Shown piece after piece: positions 53,958-62,986 of a stretch of DNA of 64,000 bases. Within the stretch, counting starts at the first letter, position 1; each line of letters opens with the position of its first letter. The position numbers and the translations under genes are program-made. The stretch covers positions 310,001 through 374,000 of the forward strand of contig NZ_JARKMX010000001.1 of the NCBI RefSeq assembly GCF_029360705.1, read 5' to 3'. This DNA comes from Paraflavitalea pollutisoli (GTDB lineage Bacteria; Bacteroidota; Bacteroidia; Chitinophagales; Chitinophagaceae). A model generated the notes under the pieces. That model had not been told where the DNA came from and searched no databases. It was given only the letters and a program-made list of their open reading frames with translations.

Positions 53958-56111
53958 TCAATGCTGAATATAGCGTTCGAAAAACTCCCAGGTGCGCAGC
54001 ATCTGATCGATCCGTTGGCGGTTGTCGCCGCTGCGCGTCAGTTCGTGTGTGCCATTGGGATGGCGCACATACTCCACTGGCCGGCCCAGGGCCTTCAGGC
54101 TGTGGTACAACATTTCACTTTGCACAAAGCCGGTACGACGGTCATTGTCTCCGTGGAAAATGATATAGGGCGTAGTAATGTTTTGTACATAACTGATGGG
54201 CGACTCTCTCTGGAGAATGGCCTTGGTGGCGGGCTCCCAGGGATAGCCGCCAAAGTAATTGGGTACCAGGCGCCAGGCATTCCCCTCACCAAAGAAGGTG
54301 GCCAGGTCATATACCCCGCGTTGCGAACAGGCAGCTTTGAAACGCTTATCGTGCGAAATGATCCAGGCTACCAGGTAGCCGGCATAAGAGCCGCCGGTAA
54401 CCACCAGATTGGAGGTATCTGCCCATCCCTCGGCGACAGCTTTATCGAGGGCCGTCAGTACATCACTGGTTGGGCCGGTTCCCCAGTCGTTGATATTACC
54501 CCGCAGGAAGTCGACCCCATAACCGCCACTGCCACGGGGATTACAGTATACGACACCATACCCCTTGCTGCAGAAGTATTGGAACTCATGCCACATACTG
54601 GTTTCGCCGGGACCCCACATCGCAGAGGGGCCGCCGTGGATATTAAGCACAACAGGATATTTCTTCCCTGCTTCGTAGTTGGTGGGTTTCATCACCCAAT
54701 ACTCTACCGTCATGCCTTTTTCGTTGGTAAAGGTCTTCTTCTCGGGAAAAGAAAGCTTCTTGTCTTTCACCCAATCATTGAAATGCCCAATCGCTTTGGC
54801 ATTTTGTGCCGATGCATCTGCTACATACAGTTCGAATGGATTGGCCACTTCCGTTTTAACATACACCAGCTTGTTGCCTGCTACGTCAAAGCTGCCAATG
54901 CCACTGTTGTAATCGGTTAGCTGCTCTACTTTACGGGTCTTGACGTTGGCGCGGTACAACGGAGCGCCGCCATTGCTCTGTGCGGTGAAGTACAGGAATT
55001 GCTCATCGGCACTCCAGGTAGCGATTCCCTTACTGCGGTCGAGTGGAATATCGATGATGTCCTTGCTGGTTCCATTAACCGGCATGATGGCCAGCATAGG
55101 AACGCTTACAAAAGAGGTAGTGCCATATTGAAAGGCCAGCCATTTACCCGAAGGCGAAAGGCGCGGACTGGAATATACTTTACCAGGTTCGCCCAGCAGC
55201 TTTTTTAAACCGCTGCCGTTGGTATTGACCAGGTACAGCTGACTCTCCAGTGAACGGTCGGGATGTTCGAGTGAATCGACATCGCCTGCCATCACGATCT
55301 GCTTACCGTCGGGGGTAAAGGCAGCGCTGTTGAACCGGTAAAACCCTTTCGTAATAGCTACCGGCATAGCGCCGGGTACAGCTTGCACGATATAATAGTG
55401 GCTGAAGCTCATATCGCCCGAAATATTCATCTCATCGAGGAAATTGAGCTTGTTCAGCACTTTCGCTTTGCGGTCACTGGCATTGTTGTCGAGATAGGCG
55501 CGCACTTCATCCAGGTTGCCATCGGGATCTGCCTTGGCGGCAGACGTTTGTAATTGCTCGTTCTTATCAAAGCCAGGTTTTTCGGCAGGCCAGGCGGGCA
55601 GCCGCTTGCCGGGATTGAGTTCTTCGTCTTTGAGGAGCTCTTTGAGGGGCACACTTGCGGAAAACAACAGCTGCTTACCATCAGGGCTCCAAACAGGTGA
55701 TGATGCGCCGTATTTAAACTTGGTCAGCTGGATCGCTTCGCCACCATCCAGCGACAGCAGGAAGATCTGCGATTTGCCATCCACCCCACGTACAAAAGCC
55801 ACTTGCCGGCCATCCGGATGCCAGGACGGTTGCGAAGCGCTCTCTTTGCTGGTGAGTGCCCGGGGCGCCGCAGCGCCATCGGTAGGCACCAGCCATAAAT
55901 GAAGCGCGTATTTATAATCGGTCTTGCTATCGCTATCGGGTTCGATGCTGTTAACGTTGAAAACGGCCCTGCTGCCATCACGGCTCAGGGCAACGGCACC
56001 CAGGGTTTTAATCCTGACCATATCGGTCACTTTCACCGGTTCTTTGGGTTGCGCCAGGGCCGACAGGGTAGTGGCAGTGAAGAGGATACAGGCATGCAGG
56101 ATTTTTCTCAT
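53958..56111 (-). CDS. S9 family peptidase (prolyl oligopeptidase/acylaminoacyl peptidase type), exported
   Basis: This 717-residue serine peptidase has a signal peptide (ILHACILFTATTLSALAQ), a beta-propeller built of WD40-like TolB/DPPIV repeats (about residues 30-430) and an alpha/beta hydrolase domain. The nucleophile is GGSYAGYL, the Asp is in HGDNDRR, and the His in HPNGTHEL. It probably cleaves short peptides or acyl-peptides in the periplasm. Confidence 0.92.
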   Translation of the reverse strand: MRKILHACILFTATTLSALAQPKEPVKVTDMVRIKTLGAVALSRDGSRAVFNVNSIEPDSDSKTDYKYALHLWLVPTDGAAAPRALTSKESASQPSWHPDGRQVAFVRGVDGKSQIFLLSLDGGEAIQLTKFKYGASSPVWSPDGKQLLFSASVPLKELLKDEELNPGKRLPAWPAEKPGFDKNEQLQTSAAKADPDGNLDEVRAYLDNNASDRKAKVLNKLNFLDEMNISGDMSFSHYYIVQAVPGAMPVAITKGFYRFNSAAFTPDGKQIVMAGDVDSLEHPDRSLESQLYLVNTNGSGLKKLLGEPGKVYSSPRLSPSGKWLAFQYGTTSFVSVPMLAIMPVNGTSKDIIDIPLDRSKGIATWSADEQFLYFTAQSNGGAPLYRANVKTRKVEQLTDYNSGIGSFDVAGNKLVYVKTEVANPFELYVADASAQNAKAIGHFNDWVKDKKLSFPEKKTFTNEKGMTVEYWVMKPTNYEAGKKYPVVLNIHGGPSAMWGPGETSMWHEFQYFCSKGYGVVYCNPRGSGGYGVDFLRGNINDWGTGPTSDVLTALDKAVAEGWADTSNLVVTGGSYAGYLVAWIISHDKRFKAACSQRGVYDLATFFGEGNAWRLVPNYFGGYPWEPATKAILQRESPISYVQNITTPYIIFHGDNDRRTGFVQSEMLYHSLKALGRPVEYVRHPNGTHELTRSGDNRQRIDQMLRTWEFFERYIQH

Positions 56112-56189
56112 GTATGATTTTTTGTAGCGTTGAATGTACGACAGGATGCCCTATCGGCTGACAGTTAAATGAAGAACGGACAGCTTTCT

Positions 56190-56197
56190 TACATTTG
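56190..56197 (+). promoter_or_regulatory. -7 element upstream of the CMD gene
   Basis: TACATTTG fits TAnnTTTG, 17 bp before the ATG at 56215. No good -33 element was found. Confidence 0.45.
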
Positions 56198-56214
56198 ATC
56201 CCTAAATAGAAATT

Positions 56215-56559
56215 ATGGGACAGCTAGTACAGGAATTCAACGACTACCGCGAAAAGATGAATGAAGTGATCCTGAGTAAGGATAATCTTGTGATGAAGCG
56301 CCTGTGGAACCTCGACACCAATACTTATGAGGAGGGCGCGCTCGATAAAAAGACCAAAGAATTACTGGGATTGGTAGCCAGCATGGTACTGCGTTGCGAT
56401 GATTGCATCAAATACCACCTGGGCAAGTGCCACGAACTAGGTGTCAATACGAAAGAGATGTATGAGTTGTTTGCAGTGGCCAACATCGTAGGTGGTACCA
56501 TTGTGATCCCCCACACGCGCCGGGCTGCCGAATACTGGGAAGAACTGATCGCGGGGTAA
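56215..56559 (+). CDS. Carboxymuconolactone decarboxylase family protein (AhpD-like)
   Basis: A 114-residue helical protein. RCDDCIKYHLGKCHE carries the CxxC and nearby His of AhpD-like peroxidase/decarboxylase proteins. Active as an oligomer in known relatives. Its own substrate is unknown; it lies 28 bp before the 2-oxoacid:ferredoxin oxidoreductase beta gene and probably shares its transcript. Confidence 0.88.
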   Translation: MGQLVQEFNDYREKMNEVILSKDNLVMKRLWNLDTNTYEEGALDKKTKELLGLVASMVLRCDDCIKYHLGKCHELGVNTKEMYELFAVANIVGGTIVIPHTRRAAEYWEELIAG

Positions 56560-56587
56560 GATGCCCCGGATTTCGTAAATTTAGGAT

Positions 56588-57619
56588 ATGAGCGATCCGA
56601 TTGCTGCTCCGGTATTGACGGCCAAAGACTTTGCCACCGACCAGGAAGTGCGGTGGTGCCCGGGCTGTGGCGATTACTCGATCCTGGCACAGGTACAGAA
56701 GATCATGCCGGGATTGGGTATTCCAAGGGAACGTATTGTGATCATATCGGGCATTGGATGCAGCAGTCGCTTTCCCTATTATATGAACACGTATGGTATG
56801 CATTCCATCCATGGGAGGGCTACCGCCGTGGCCAGCGGCCTGAAGGCCGCCAGGCCCGAACTGAGTGTGTGGATCGTAACCGGTGATGGCGATGGCCTCA
56901 GCATCGGCGGCAATCATACCATCCACTTATTGCGCCGCAATTTCGATGTCAACATCCTGCTGTTCAACAACCAGATCTACGGGCTTACCAAAGGGCAATA
57001 TTCCCCTACTTCCGAAACACAGAAGGTAACCAAGTCAACCCCTTATGGAAGCATCGACCATCCTTTCAATCCATTGGCCCTTGCAATGGGTGCCGATGCG
57101 ACATTTGTTGCGCGTAGCATGGACCGCGATCCAAAACACCTGCAGGAAATATTGATTCGGTGCCATCAACACAAGGGCGCCTCATTTCTCGAGATTTACC
57201 AAAACTGCAACATCTTCAACGACGCTGCTTTTGAACCCTTCACCGAAAAAACAACGAAGGCGGATAATGCCCTCCTGGTGGAGCAGGGCAAACCATTGGT
57301 GTTTGGTGCGCAACGCGACAAGGGAATTCGTCTGGATGGCTTACGACCGGTGGCCGTTACGCTGGGCGATCAATACAGTGTAGACGACTTATGGGTACAC
57401 GATGAGAAAGACTTCTACAAGGCACAGTTATTGGTGAGGCTGTTTGACGATCCACGTATAGATGGGCATCTGCCCCGGCCATTCGGCGTTTTTTATCAGG
57501 CAGAGAGGCCTTGTTATGAAGAGATGATGACATTACAGGTGGAAGAAGTGATCCAGTCAAAAGGCAAAGGTGACCTTGACAAACTGCTACGGGGCAACGA
57601 AACCTGGACCATCACCTGA
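56588..57619 (+). CDS. 2-oxoacid:ferredoxin oxidoreductase, beta subunit
   Basis: A 343-residue TPP-binding subunit. WCPGCGDYSI, ISGIGCSSR, GDGDGLSIGGNH (TPP-Mg) and NNQIYGLTKGQ are the family motifs. The enzyme oxidatively decarboxylates 2-oxo acids (2-oxoglutarate type likely) with ferredoxin. The alpha/gamma subunit is usually just upstream, but here the neighbour is a CMD-family gene, so the partner must be elsewhere. Confidence 0.92.
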   Translation: MSDPIAAPVLTAKDFATDQEVRWCPGCGDYSILAQVQKIMPGLGIPRERIVIISGIGCSSRFPYYMNTYGMHSIHGRATAVASGLKAARPELSVWIVTGDGDGLSIGGNHTIHLLRRNFDVNILLFNNQIYGLTKGQYSPTSETQKVTKSTPYGSIDHPFNPLALAMGADATFVARSMDRDPKHLQEILIRCHQHKGASFLEIYQNCNIFNDAAFEPFTEKTTKADNALLVEQGKPLVFGAQRDKGIRLDGLRPVAVTLGDQYSVDDLWVHDEKDFYKAQLLVRLFDDPRIDGHLPRPFGVFYQAERPCYEEMMTLQVEEVIQSKGKGDLDKLLRGNETWTIT

Positions 57620-57644
57620 TCAATAAATCCATTACTGCAAGGGG

Positions 57645-57680
57645 ATAAAAAAAATAAGCCAGCGATGGAAATCGCCGGCC
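57645..57680 (-). terminator. Intrinsic terminator (minus strand)
   Basis: A GCC(A)GCGAT/ATCGC(C)GGC hairpin followed on the minus strand by TTATTTTTTTTATCC. No annotated minus-strand gene ends just upstream of it; the nearest is more than 650 bp away. Confidence 0.6.
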
Positions 57681-58039
57681 TGTGCTTACCTCTGAAACCA
57701 CAAAAAGAAAGAAGGTAATTATATAGTGACTATATATAAATCAGTTTAAAAGGAACCTCAAAATTGGTCTTGAATTGGATTCTCCATCAAGCAGTGAAGA
57801 GATCATAGAAGTAGCTCAGCATAACAGGCAGTATACCTTGTAGGTGTATTCTTCTTGTTCAGGTGAGCACTTTAAACGACTTCACTTAGATTTTTTCCTG
57901 CCGCTACCGTGGAGTAAAGGCAGTTGGTTCTGGCGATATCAACCATTAACACATGAGTTACCAGAACTCACAGGGTCGTAAACAACGTAACGTGACAGAG
58001 GTAAAAAGCATTTATAAGGGTCGCGGACAATCTATAGTT

Positions 58040-58066
58040 ACGAGACTAACTCGTTCTTTCTTTTTT
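58040..58066 (+). terminator. Terminator-like hairpin (plus strand)
   Basis: ACGAG and CTCGT arms, loop ACTAA, then TCTTTCTTTTTT. Would end a plus-strand transcript lying upstream, for which there is no protein frame. Confidence 0.4.
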
Positions 58067-58323
58067 CGATAGTACCGGAAATGTAACCTGGAAATTGGAT
58101 GGTCGGTTGGAAAGAGGAGATTGGAGATTCTGGTGCTTTGCGGGTGTGAATAGTGGTTCAGCACATAAGCAGGGTAAAAGTAATCACTGTTTTCTTAAAA
58201 ATCAATATTTTCCTAAAGAATTTTTAATGAATAGAGTATTTAGACCTATTTATTACGATAGATCAACAGAACCTGTCAAATGGGTCAACGATCAATAAAT
58301 ACTACTAATAGGGTATGGCGAAT

Positions 58324-58361
58324 AAAAAAATGCTAAGAGATCGAGTGTACGATCAACTCTT
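58324..58361 (-). terminator. Terminator overlapping the end of the JmjC-like gene
   Basis: On the minus strand GATCG and CGATC, flanked by AAGAG/CTCTT, form a hairpin over the last codons and stop codon, followed by TTTTTTT. Confidence 0.75.
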
Positions 58362-59220
58362 TTTCTGCCGCTTTTAACAACTTCTCTTTTTTATAATCAT
58401 ACCACCATTTGGGAGCCGTCTTCTTCATCAGGGTATCGATGCTGCGCATGCCGAAAAGATTCCAGGCTCCCTGCAGCTTGCCGCCGAAAGAAGATTGCAA
58501 AGCGCGCAAGCTCATCGCAAAACCGCTGTCCAGGTACTCCATATGATGCCAGTAACCGGCAGGCATGAACAGCGTATCTCCATGACCGAGGATCACTTCA
58601 TATCCTTGCGCCAGTTTCAGGGCCGGGAAGTTCTCGTAATCGATCTTGCCATCTACATTGTAGTGGGAGAAGTCGGCCAGGCTCAGCACTTCAAAAGGCT
58701 TACGGTACAACTTATGTTGCTCTTCAAAAGGAAACAACAGCACCCGCTTCCTGCCGGAAAACTGGGTGTGCAGGATATGCGACATGTCGATGTCGAAGTG
58801 CATGTGCGTGATGCTGGTGGCGCCGCCGGTAAACAACATCGGAAACTTCTTCACGAAACCTTTCATCAGGTGGTCGGGCCAGGTAAAATCCTGCGTCAAC
58901 TGCGGAGCATGGTCAAAGATGTTGAACAGAAAGATACGCCAGGCCGCAGGGCCCGCGCTGATCATATCGATATACTGACCAAAGGTTTTGTAATCGTCGG
59001 CCGTATTGATAGGGGTGTAGGCGTCACTTTTCACATTGTTGTACAGACCAACCCGCTTGTCGCCTACGATCTGCTTAAAATAATCCCAGTTCCATTTCTG
59101 GTAAGCAGGCCAATCCTTGGCCAGATTCTTAATAACAACGGGTTTCATGGGTCTGTAGTACCGCTGCTGAAACTCCTCGCCACTTATACTGTCTACGCTA
59201 TCAACAGGTTGTAAACGCAT
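58333..59220 (-). CDS. Cupin-like (JmjC-type) 2-oxoglutarate/Fe(II) oxygenase family protein
   Basis: A 295-residue protein. The 2-His-1-Asp iron site is THMHFDIDMSH (H-x-D), with the distal His near GYWHHMEY; LFPFEEQ and KRVLLFP fit the 2-oxoglutarate-binding fold. Such cupin_8 enzymes hydroxylate proteins or small molecules. The substrate is unknown. It diverges from the YciO-like gene with a 150-bp gap. The stop codon is buried in its own terminator. Confidence 0.88.
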   Translation of the reverse strand: MRLQPVDSVDSISGEEFQQRYYRPMKPVVIKNLAKDWPAYQKWNWDYFKQIVGDKRVGLYNNVKSDAYTPINTADDYKTFGQYIDMISAGPAAWRIFLFNIFDHAPQLTQDFTWPDHLMKGFVKKFPMLFTGGATSITHMHFDIDMSHILHTQFSGRKRVLLFPFEEQHKLYRKPFEVLSLADFSHYNVDGKIDYENFPALKLAQGYEVILGHGDTLFMPAGYWHHMEYLDSGFAMSLRALQSSFGGKLQGAWNLFGMRSIDTLMKKTAPKWWYDYKKEKLLKAAEKELIVHSIS

Positions 59221-59372
59221 TGGCTAGATTTTGCGCAAATTTAATATTAAAAGCAGGTACGGCGTATGGCCTCCCCGAATATGTTGATAATGTGACAGGT
59301 GGAGGTGGATTTCTGCTGCACCCCCGGGACTGGTTTTTGCTGTTTCTGGACTTTACCGTTAATTTTACCCAT

Positions 59373-59984
59373 ATGCTCTTACATCTTCACCCCGACAATC
59401 CACAGCCCCGTAATATTCAAACAATTGTATCCGGTTTGTCGAAGGGAGAAGTGATCATTTACCCCACCGATACCATCTACGGCCTGGGGTGCGATATCTT
59501 CCAGCAGAAAGCCATCGAACGTATTTGCCGCATCAAGCAGATCAACCCCCAGAAAGCCAATTTTTCCTTTATCTGCCACGACCTGAGCGACCTCAGCCAG
59601 TACACAAAGAGCATTTCCACCCCGCTCTACCGGATGCTGAAGAGCTACCTGCCCGGCCCCTACACCTTCATTTTGCCGGCCAGTAAGGAAGTACCCAAGA
59701 TCCTGAAAAGCAAAAAAGACACCATCGGTATCCGGGTGCCCGACAACAATATTGCCCGCGACATCGTCAGGCAGCTGGGCCACCCGATCCTCAGTACCAC
59801 CCTGCCGGGCGACATGGTAGAAGAATATACCGACCCCGAATTGATGTACCGCAATTTCGAAAAATTGGTCGATATCGTAGTCGACGGTGGCATCGGCGGA
59901 ATGGTTCCCTCCACGGTGATTGACTGTACCGGCGAAGAACCGGTAGTGGTAAGGCAAGGTGCCGGCGAATTCGTGGCTGAATAA
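59373..59984 (+). CDS. Sua5/YciO/YrdC family protein, YciO-like
   Basis: A 203-residue RNA-associated ATP enzyme fold. IIYPTDTIYGLGCDIF is the family signature. TsaC (threonylcarbamoyl-AMP synthase) keeps an SxN near the substrate; here the segment is STTLPGD, the pattern of YciO, which is poor at that reaction. A separate TsaC gene is therefore expected elsewhere. Start is the ATG at 59373; longer frames read no family sequence. Confidence 0.85.
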   Translation: MLLHLHPDNPQPRNIQTIVSGLSKGEVIIYPTDTIYGLGCDIFQQKAIERICRIKQINPQKANFSFICHDLSDLSQYTKSISTPLYRMLKSYLPGPYTFILPASKEVPKILKSKKDTIGIRVPDNNIARDIVRQLGHPILSTTLPGDMVEEYTDPELMYRNFEKLVDIVVDGGIGGMVPSTVIDCTGEEPVVVRQGAGEFVAE

Positions 59985-60020
59985 TTGGCTGTATATTCGC
60001 CCCCCTAATATTGCGCACCT

Positions 60021-60635
60021 ATGTCATCCCCACTCCAGGAATACCAGCGTTATTTTCCCGATTCTTTTGAACTGGAAACACAGCGGGTGCTGTTAAGGCT
60101 ATTGCGCCCGGAAGATTTCGAGGCCCTTCTGCCATTGGCACAGTCCAAAGAAACCTGGCAATATTTTGTACAGGAACTCGACCAGCCAGCTGCCTTGCGT
60201 ACCTGGATAGAGGATCTCTTGCGTGAGCGCGAACAGGTAAAACGTATGCCCTTTGTGATCATCGACAAAGACACGAAGGCCATTTGCGGCTGTACTAGCT
60301 TCCTCAATATCTCCTTTTTCGATAAGCGACTGGAAATAGGTTCCTCCTGGCTGGGGCCCGACTATATCGGAATGGGCGTCAACAAGCAGGCAAAATTTGC
60401 ACTGCTGAGTTACGCTTTCGGTGTCATGAAGATGGAAAGGGTAGAGATCAAGACCGACAACCTCAACGAACGCGCCAAGGCCGCCCTGCTCAAAGTAGGG
60501 ATGATACCGGAAGGCGTGTTGCGCAGCCATATGCAAATGCACCACGACCGACGTCGCGACACCATCTACTTCAGCCTGCTACGCGGTGAATGGCCCGAAC
60601 GCGCGGCCAGTTTTTTCCCGGAAATGATGTACTAA
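60021..60635 (+). CDS. GNAT family N-acetyltransferase (RimJ/RimL-like)
   Basis: A 204-residue acetyltransferase. ETQRVLLRLLRPEDFEAL begins the domain. The acetyl-CoA loop is in GSSWLGPDYIGMGVNKQAK, and RVEIKTDNLNERAKAAL is the family's C-terminal motif. It may acetylate ribosomal proteins or antibiotics; no substrate can be read. It lies 36 bp after the YciO-like gene. Confidence 0.9.
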   Translation: MSSPLQEYQRYFPDSFELETQRVLLRLLRPEDFEALLPLAQSKETWQYFVQELDQPAALRTWIEDLLREREQVKRMPFVIIDKDTKAICGCTSFLNISFFDKRLEIGSSWLGPDYIGMGVNKQAKFALLSYAFGVMKMERVEIKTDNLNERAKAALLKVGMIPEGVLRSHMQMHHDRRRDTIYFSLLRGEWPERAASFFPEMMY

Positions 60636-60645
60636 AAACTGTGGA

Positions 60646-61245
60646 TTACATATCCAGCTCAAGCTGGGAAGGTAGGCACTGGAAAGATTTGCGGTGGTAG
60701 GGACTCATGCCGTGTTCGCTGATCGCGTTGCGGTGTTGTAACGTCGCATAGCCCTTATTGGAGTTCCACTTATACTGCGGATAAGCAGTGTGCAGTTCCA
60801 TCATATAATCATCCCGGTATGTCTTGGCCAGGATGCTGGCGGCAGCAATCGAAGCATAGATGCCGTCGCCCTTGATGATACATTCATGTTTGATGCTGGG
60901 GTATACCGTAAACCGGTTGCCGTCGATCAGCAACAGCTCAGGCGCCACTTTCAGTTGGGCGATCGCCAGGTGCATCGCTTTGAAGGAAGCTTTCAGGATA
61001 TTGATGGTATCGATCTCTTCCTGGTGTACGATACCCACGGCACAGCTGATCGCTTCTTTTTCGATAATGGGGCGCAGCTCATACCGTTGCTCTTCCGTCA
61101 CCTGTTTCGAGTCGTTGAGCAGCGGGTGGTAAAAATCCCTGGGCAGGATCACAGCCGCCGCAAATACAGCACCGGCCAGACAACCTCTTCCAGCTTCGTC
61201 ACAACCCGCTTCGATGAATACATCCTGGTGAAATGGTTTGAGCAA
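60646..61245 (-). CDS. rnhB: Ribonuclease HII
   Basis: This 199-residue enzyme nicks RNA in RNA/DNA hybrids. [12 protein letters not shown] carries the first catalytic Asp and Glu; further acidic residues lie in LLIDGNRF and near HLAIAQL. The start is the TTG ending at 61245, giving MLKPFHQ; a TTG at 61263 also exists but overlaps a -7 element (TATTTTTG, 61261-61268), so the mRNA likely begins after it. It is convergent with the GNAT gene and divergent from the TauE gene. Confidence 0.9.
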   Translation of the reverse strand: MLKPFHQDVFIEAGCDEAGRGCLAGAVFAAAVILPRDFYHPLLNDSKQVTEEQRYELRPIIEKEAISCAVGIVHQEEIDTINILKASFKAMHLAIAQLKVAPELLLIDGNRFTVYPSIKHECIIKGDGIYASIAAASILAKTYRDDYMMELHTAYPQYKWNSNKGYATLQHRNAISEHGMSPYHRKSFQCLPSQLELDM

Positions 61246-61260
61246 TGGATAAACTTTGGC

Positions 61261-61268
61261 CAAAAATA
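61261..61268 (-). promoter_or_regulatory. -7 element of the rnhB promoter
   Basis: Minus strand TATTTTTG, 15 bp before the chosen TTG start. It overlaps the alternative upstream TTG, arguing against that start. Confidence 0.5.
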
Positions 61269-61359
61269 CGGTAAGGAAAGTTTAGTTTACCCACATCTTA
61301 ACAGAAAAGGTGATGCGGCACCTCAGAAACTAACTGTACCTTTCCGCACTTTTTTCAAT

Positions 61360-62169
61360 ATGGAGATTGCGGGCTACATAATTGCGGTATTGATCGGCCT
61401 TTCCCTGGGCCTGGTAGGAGGTGGAGGTTCCATCATTACAGTGCCGGTACTCGTATACCTGTTAAAGGTCGAGCCGGTGCTCGCCACCATGTATTCCCTG
61501 TTTGTGGTAGGTTGTTGCAGTATGATCGGCTCCGTCCGTGCTTACCGCAAAGACCTGGTCGATGTACCCGTCGTATTTGTGTTTGGCAGCGCCTCCATGC
61601 TCTCCGTGTTCATCGCCCGTCACCACCTGGTGCCGTTGTTGCCCAATCACTTTTTCACCATCGGTTCTTTTGAAGTGACCAAGCCTGTTTTCCTCATGTT
61701 GTTATTTGCCGTGCTGATGTTGCTGACCTCACTGTCCATGATCCGCAATGCACGCAGAGACCAGATGAGCATCGTGCCCAAGAGCCATGAAACACGCAAA
61801 ATGCTACCGCTGTTTTTGCAGGGCGTCGGTGTAGGTATCGTCACGGGGTTATTGGGTGCCGGTGGCGGTTTCCTGATCATTCCCGCCTTGGTATTGTTTG
61901 GCAGATTGCCCATGAAAACAGCCGTGGGCTCATCGCTCACCATCATGACCTTCAGTTCCCTCTTCGGATTCTTCAGTACGATGGGACAATACACCATAGA
62001 GTGGCCGTTCCTGGTCAGCTTCACCGCCATTGCCGTAGCAGGTATCTTCATCGGCATGAAACTATCCGACCGCATATCGGGCGCGTCCCTGCGCAAAGGA
62101 TTTGGCTGGTTTGTGTTTTCGCTCGCCATCCTGGTATTGGTACATGAGCTGGTCTTCCCTTCCAAATAA
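61360..62169 (+). CDS. TauE/SafE family sulfite/sulfur-compound exporter
   Basis: A 269-residue inner-membrane permease with about eight helices. The duplicated GLxGGGGSxxxxP pattern is clear: GLVGGGGSIITVP near the N-terminus and GLLGAGGGFLIIP in the middle. Family members move sulfite, sulfoacetate or related anions. It is followed by a DsrE-like protein and a TsdA-like cytochrome, which fits a sulfur role. Start is the ATG at 61360. Confidence 0.9.
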   Translation: MEIAGYIIAVLIGLSLGLVGGGGSIITVPVLVYLLKVEPVLATMYSLFVVGCCSMIGSVRAYRKDLVDVPVVFVFGSASMLSVFIARHHLVPLLPNHFFTIGSFEVTKPVFLMLLFAVLMLLTSLSMIRNARRDQMSIVPKSHETRKMLPLFLQGVGVGIVTGLLGAGGGFLIIPALVLFGRLPMKTAVGSSLTIMTFSSLFGFFSTMGQYTIEWPFLVSFTAIAVAGIFIGMKLSDRISGASLRKGFGWFVFSLAILVLVHELVFPSK

Positions 62170-62273
62170 AAATCGCTGGGCCACCCCCGGTTTTGGTGAC
62201 AGTCCCCATGACTTTGGGGATTGATTAGCGGCCATCGCCAATGCACATTTGCATAGACTTTAAAAGTAAGTTT

Positions 62274-62972
62274 ATGCAAAACAAAGACGTCAACGTATCA
62301 TCCCGCCGCGGCTTCCTGGGCACACTGGCAACAGGAGCAGCAGCCCTGGGTATCACCACCCTCGCTACGCCCTTCGCGGGCATGGCTGCCACCAACTTTT
62401 CACCGGAGGAACTCAGGAATGCCGATGCCTGGTTCAATAAGATCAAAGGCAAACACCGCATCGTGTTCGATGCCACACGCCCCCACGAGATCTATCCCTT
62501 CGCCTGGCCCCGTGTATTTCTGCTGACGAACGCTGCAACCGGTACTACTGAAAAAGATTGCAATGTCGTGGTCGTACTGCGACATGATGCCATCCCGTAT
62601 GCCATGCAGGACAACCTTTGGACTAAATATAAATTTGGCGAGGTATTCAAAGCAGCCGACCCGGCTACGAAACAGCCTGCCACCCGCAACCCATTCTGGA
62701 ATCCCAAACACGGCGATTTCAAAATACCAGGTTTCGGTCCGGTAGCCATTGGTATCAATGAGCTGCAGGATAGTGGCGTCATGTTCTGCGTATGCGATGC
62801 CGCCATGACCGTATACAGCAGTGCCATTGCTGCACAATTGAACAAAGATGCCGCAGAGGTGAAGAAAGAGTGGGTGGCCGGCCTGTTGCCCAATATCCAA
62901 CCCATGCCCTCCGGTGTATGGGCCGTCAGCCGCGCTCAGGAACATGGCTGTACCTATTGCTTCGCAGGCTAA
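62274..62972 (+). CDS. Tat-exported DsrE-like protein
   Basis: A 232-residue protein with a twin-arginine signal (SSRRGFLGTLATGAAALGI). The mature part shows DsrE/DsrF-like features: DCNVVVVLRHDAIPYAM at a strand-helix edge, a Cys pair in GVMFCVCDAAM, and MPSGVWAVSRAQEHGCTYC at the C-terminus. DsrE-like proteins carry persulfide sulfur, normally in the cytoplasm, so Tat export is unusual. It is 14 bp before the TsdA-like gene. The family call is by pattern. Confidence 0.75.
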   Translation: MQNKDVNVSSRRGFLGTLATGAAALGITTLATPFAGMAATNFSPEELRNADAWFNKIKGKHRIVFDATRPHEIYPFAWPRVFLLTNAATGTTEKDCNVVVVLRHDAIPYAMQDNLWTKYKFGEVFKAADPATKQPATRNPFWNPKHGDFKIPGFGPVAIGINELQDSGVMFCVCDAAMTVYSSAIAAQLNKDAAEVKKEWVAGLLPNIQPMPSGVWAVSRAQEHGCTYCFAG

Positions 62973-62986
62973 ATCAATGCCGCAGC

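Larger units (their letters stand above)
57620..58332. other. Intergenic region with candidate structured RNA
   Basis: About 700 bp without a credible protein. On the minus strand a GCCGGCGAT/ATCGCTGGC hairpin followed by TTATTTTTTTT (57645-57680) acts as a terminator. A plus-strand hairpin ACGAG/CTCGT with TCTTTCTTTTTT sits at 58040-58066. Possible transcripts are proposed but unproved. Confidence 0.35.

Noticed and set aside
57800..57880. Tract TAGCTCAGC resembling a tRNA D arm
   Set aside because: No acceptor or T arm can be paired around it; the match is limited to the short segment.
58095..58298. Possible plus-strand protein of 67 residues
   Set aside because: No family, no clear promoter, and the reading frame runs through a region of irregular composition.
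59373..59984. TsaC (threonylcarbamoyl-AMP synthase)
   Set aside because: The STT segment in place of SxN points to the YciO branch, so I did not assign a tsaC symbol.
60790..61359. Long N-terminal extension of the TauE/SafE frame
   Set aside because: The frame upstream of 61360 is antisense to rnhB and carries no family sequence; the ATG at 61360 gives a normal permease start.
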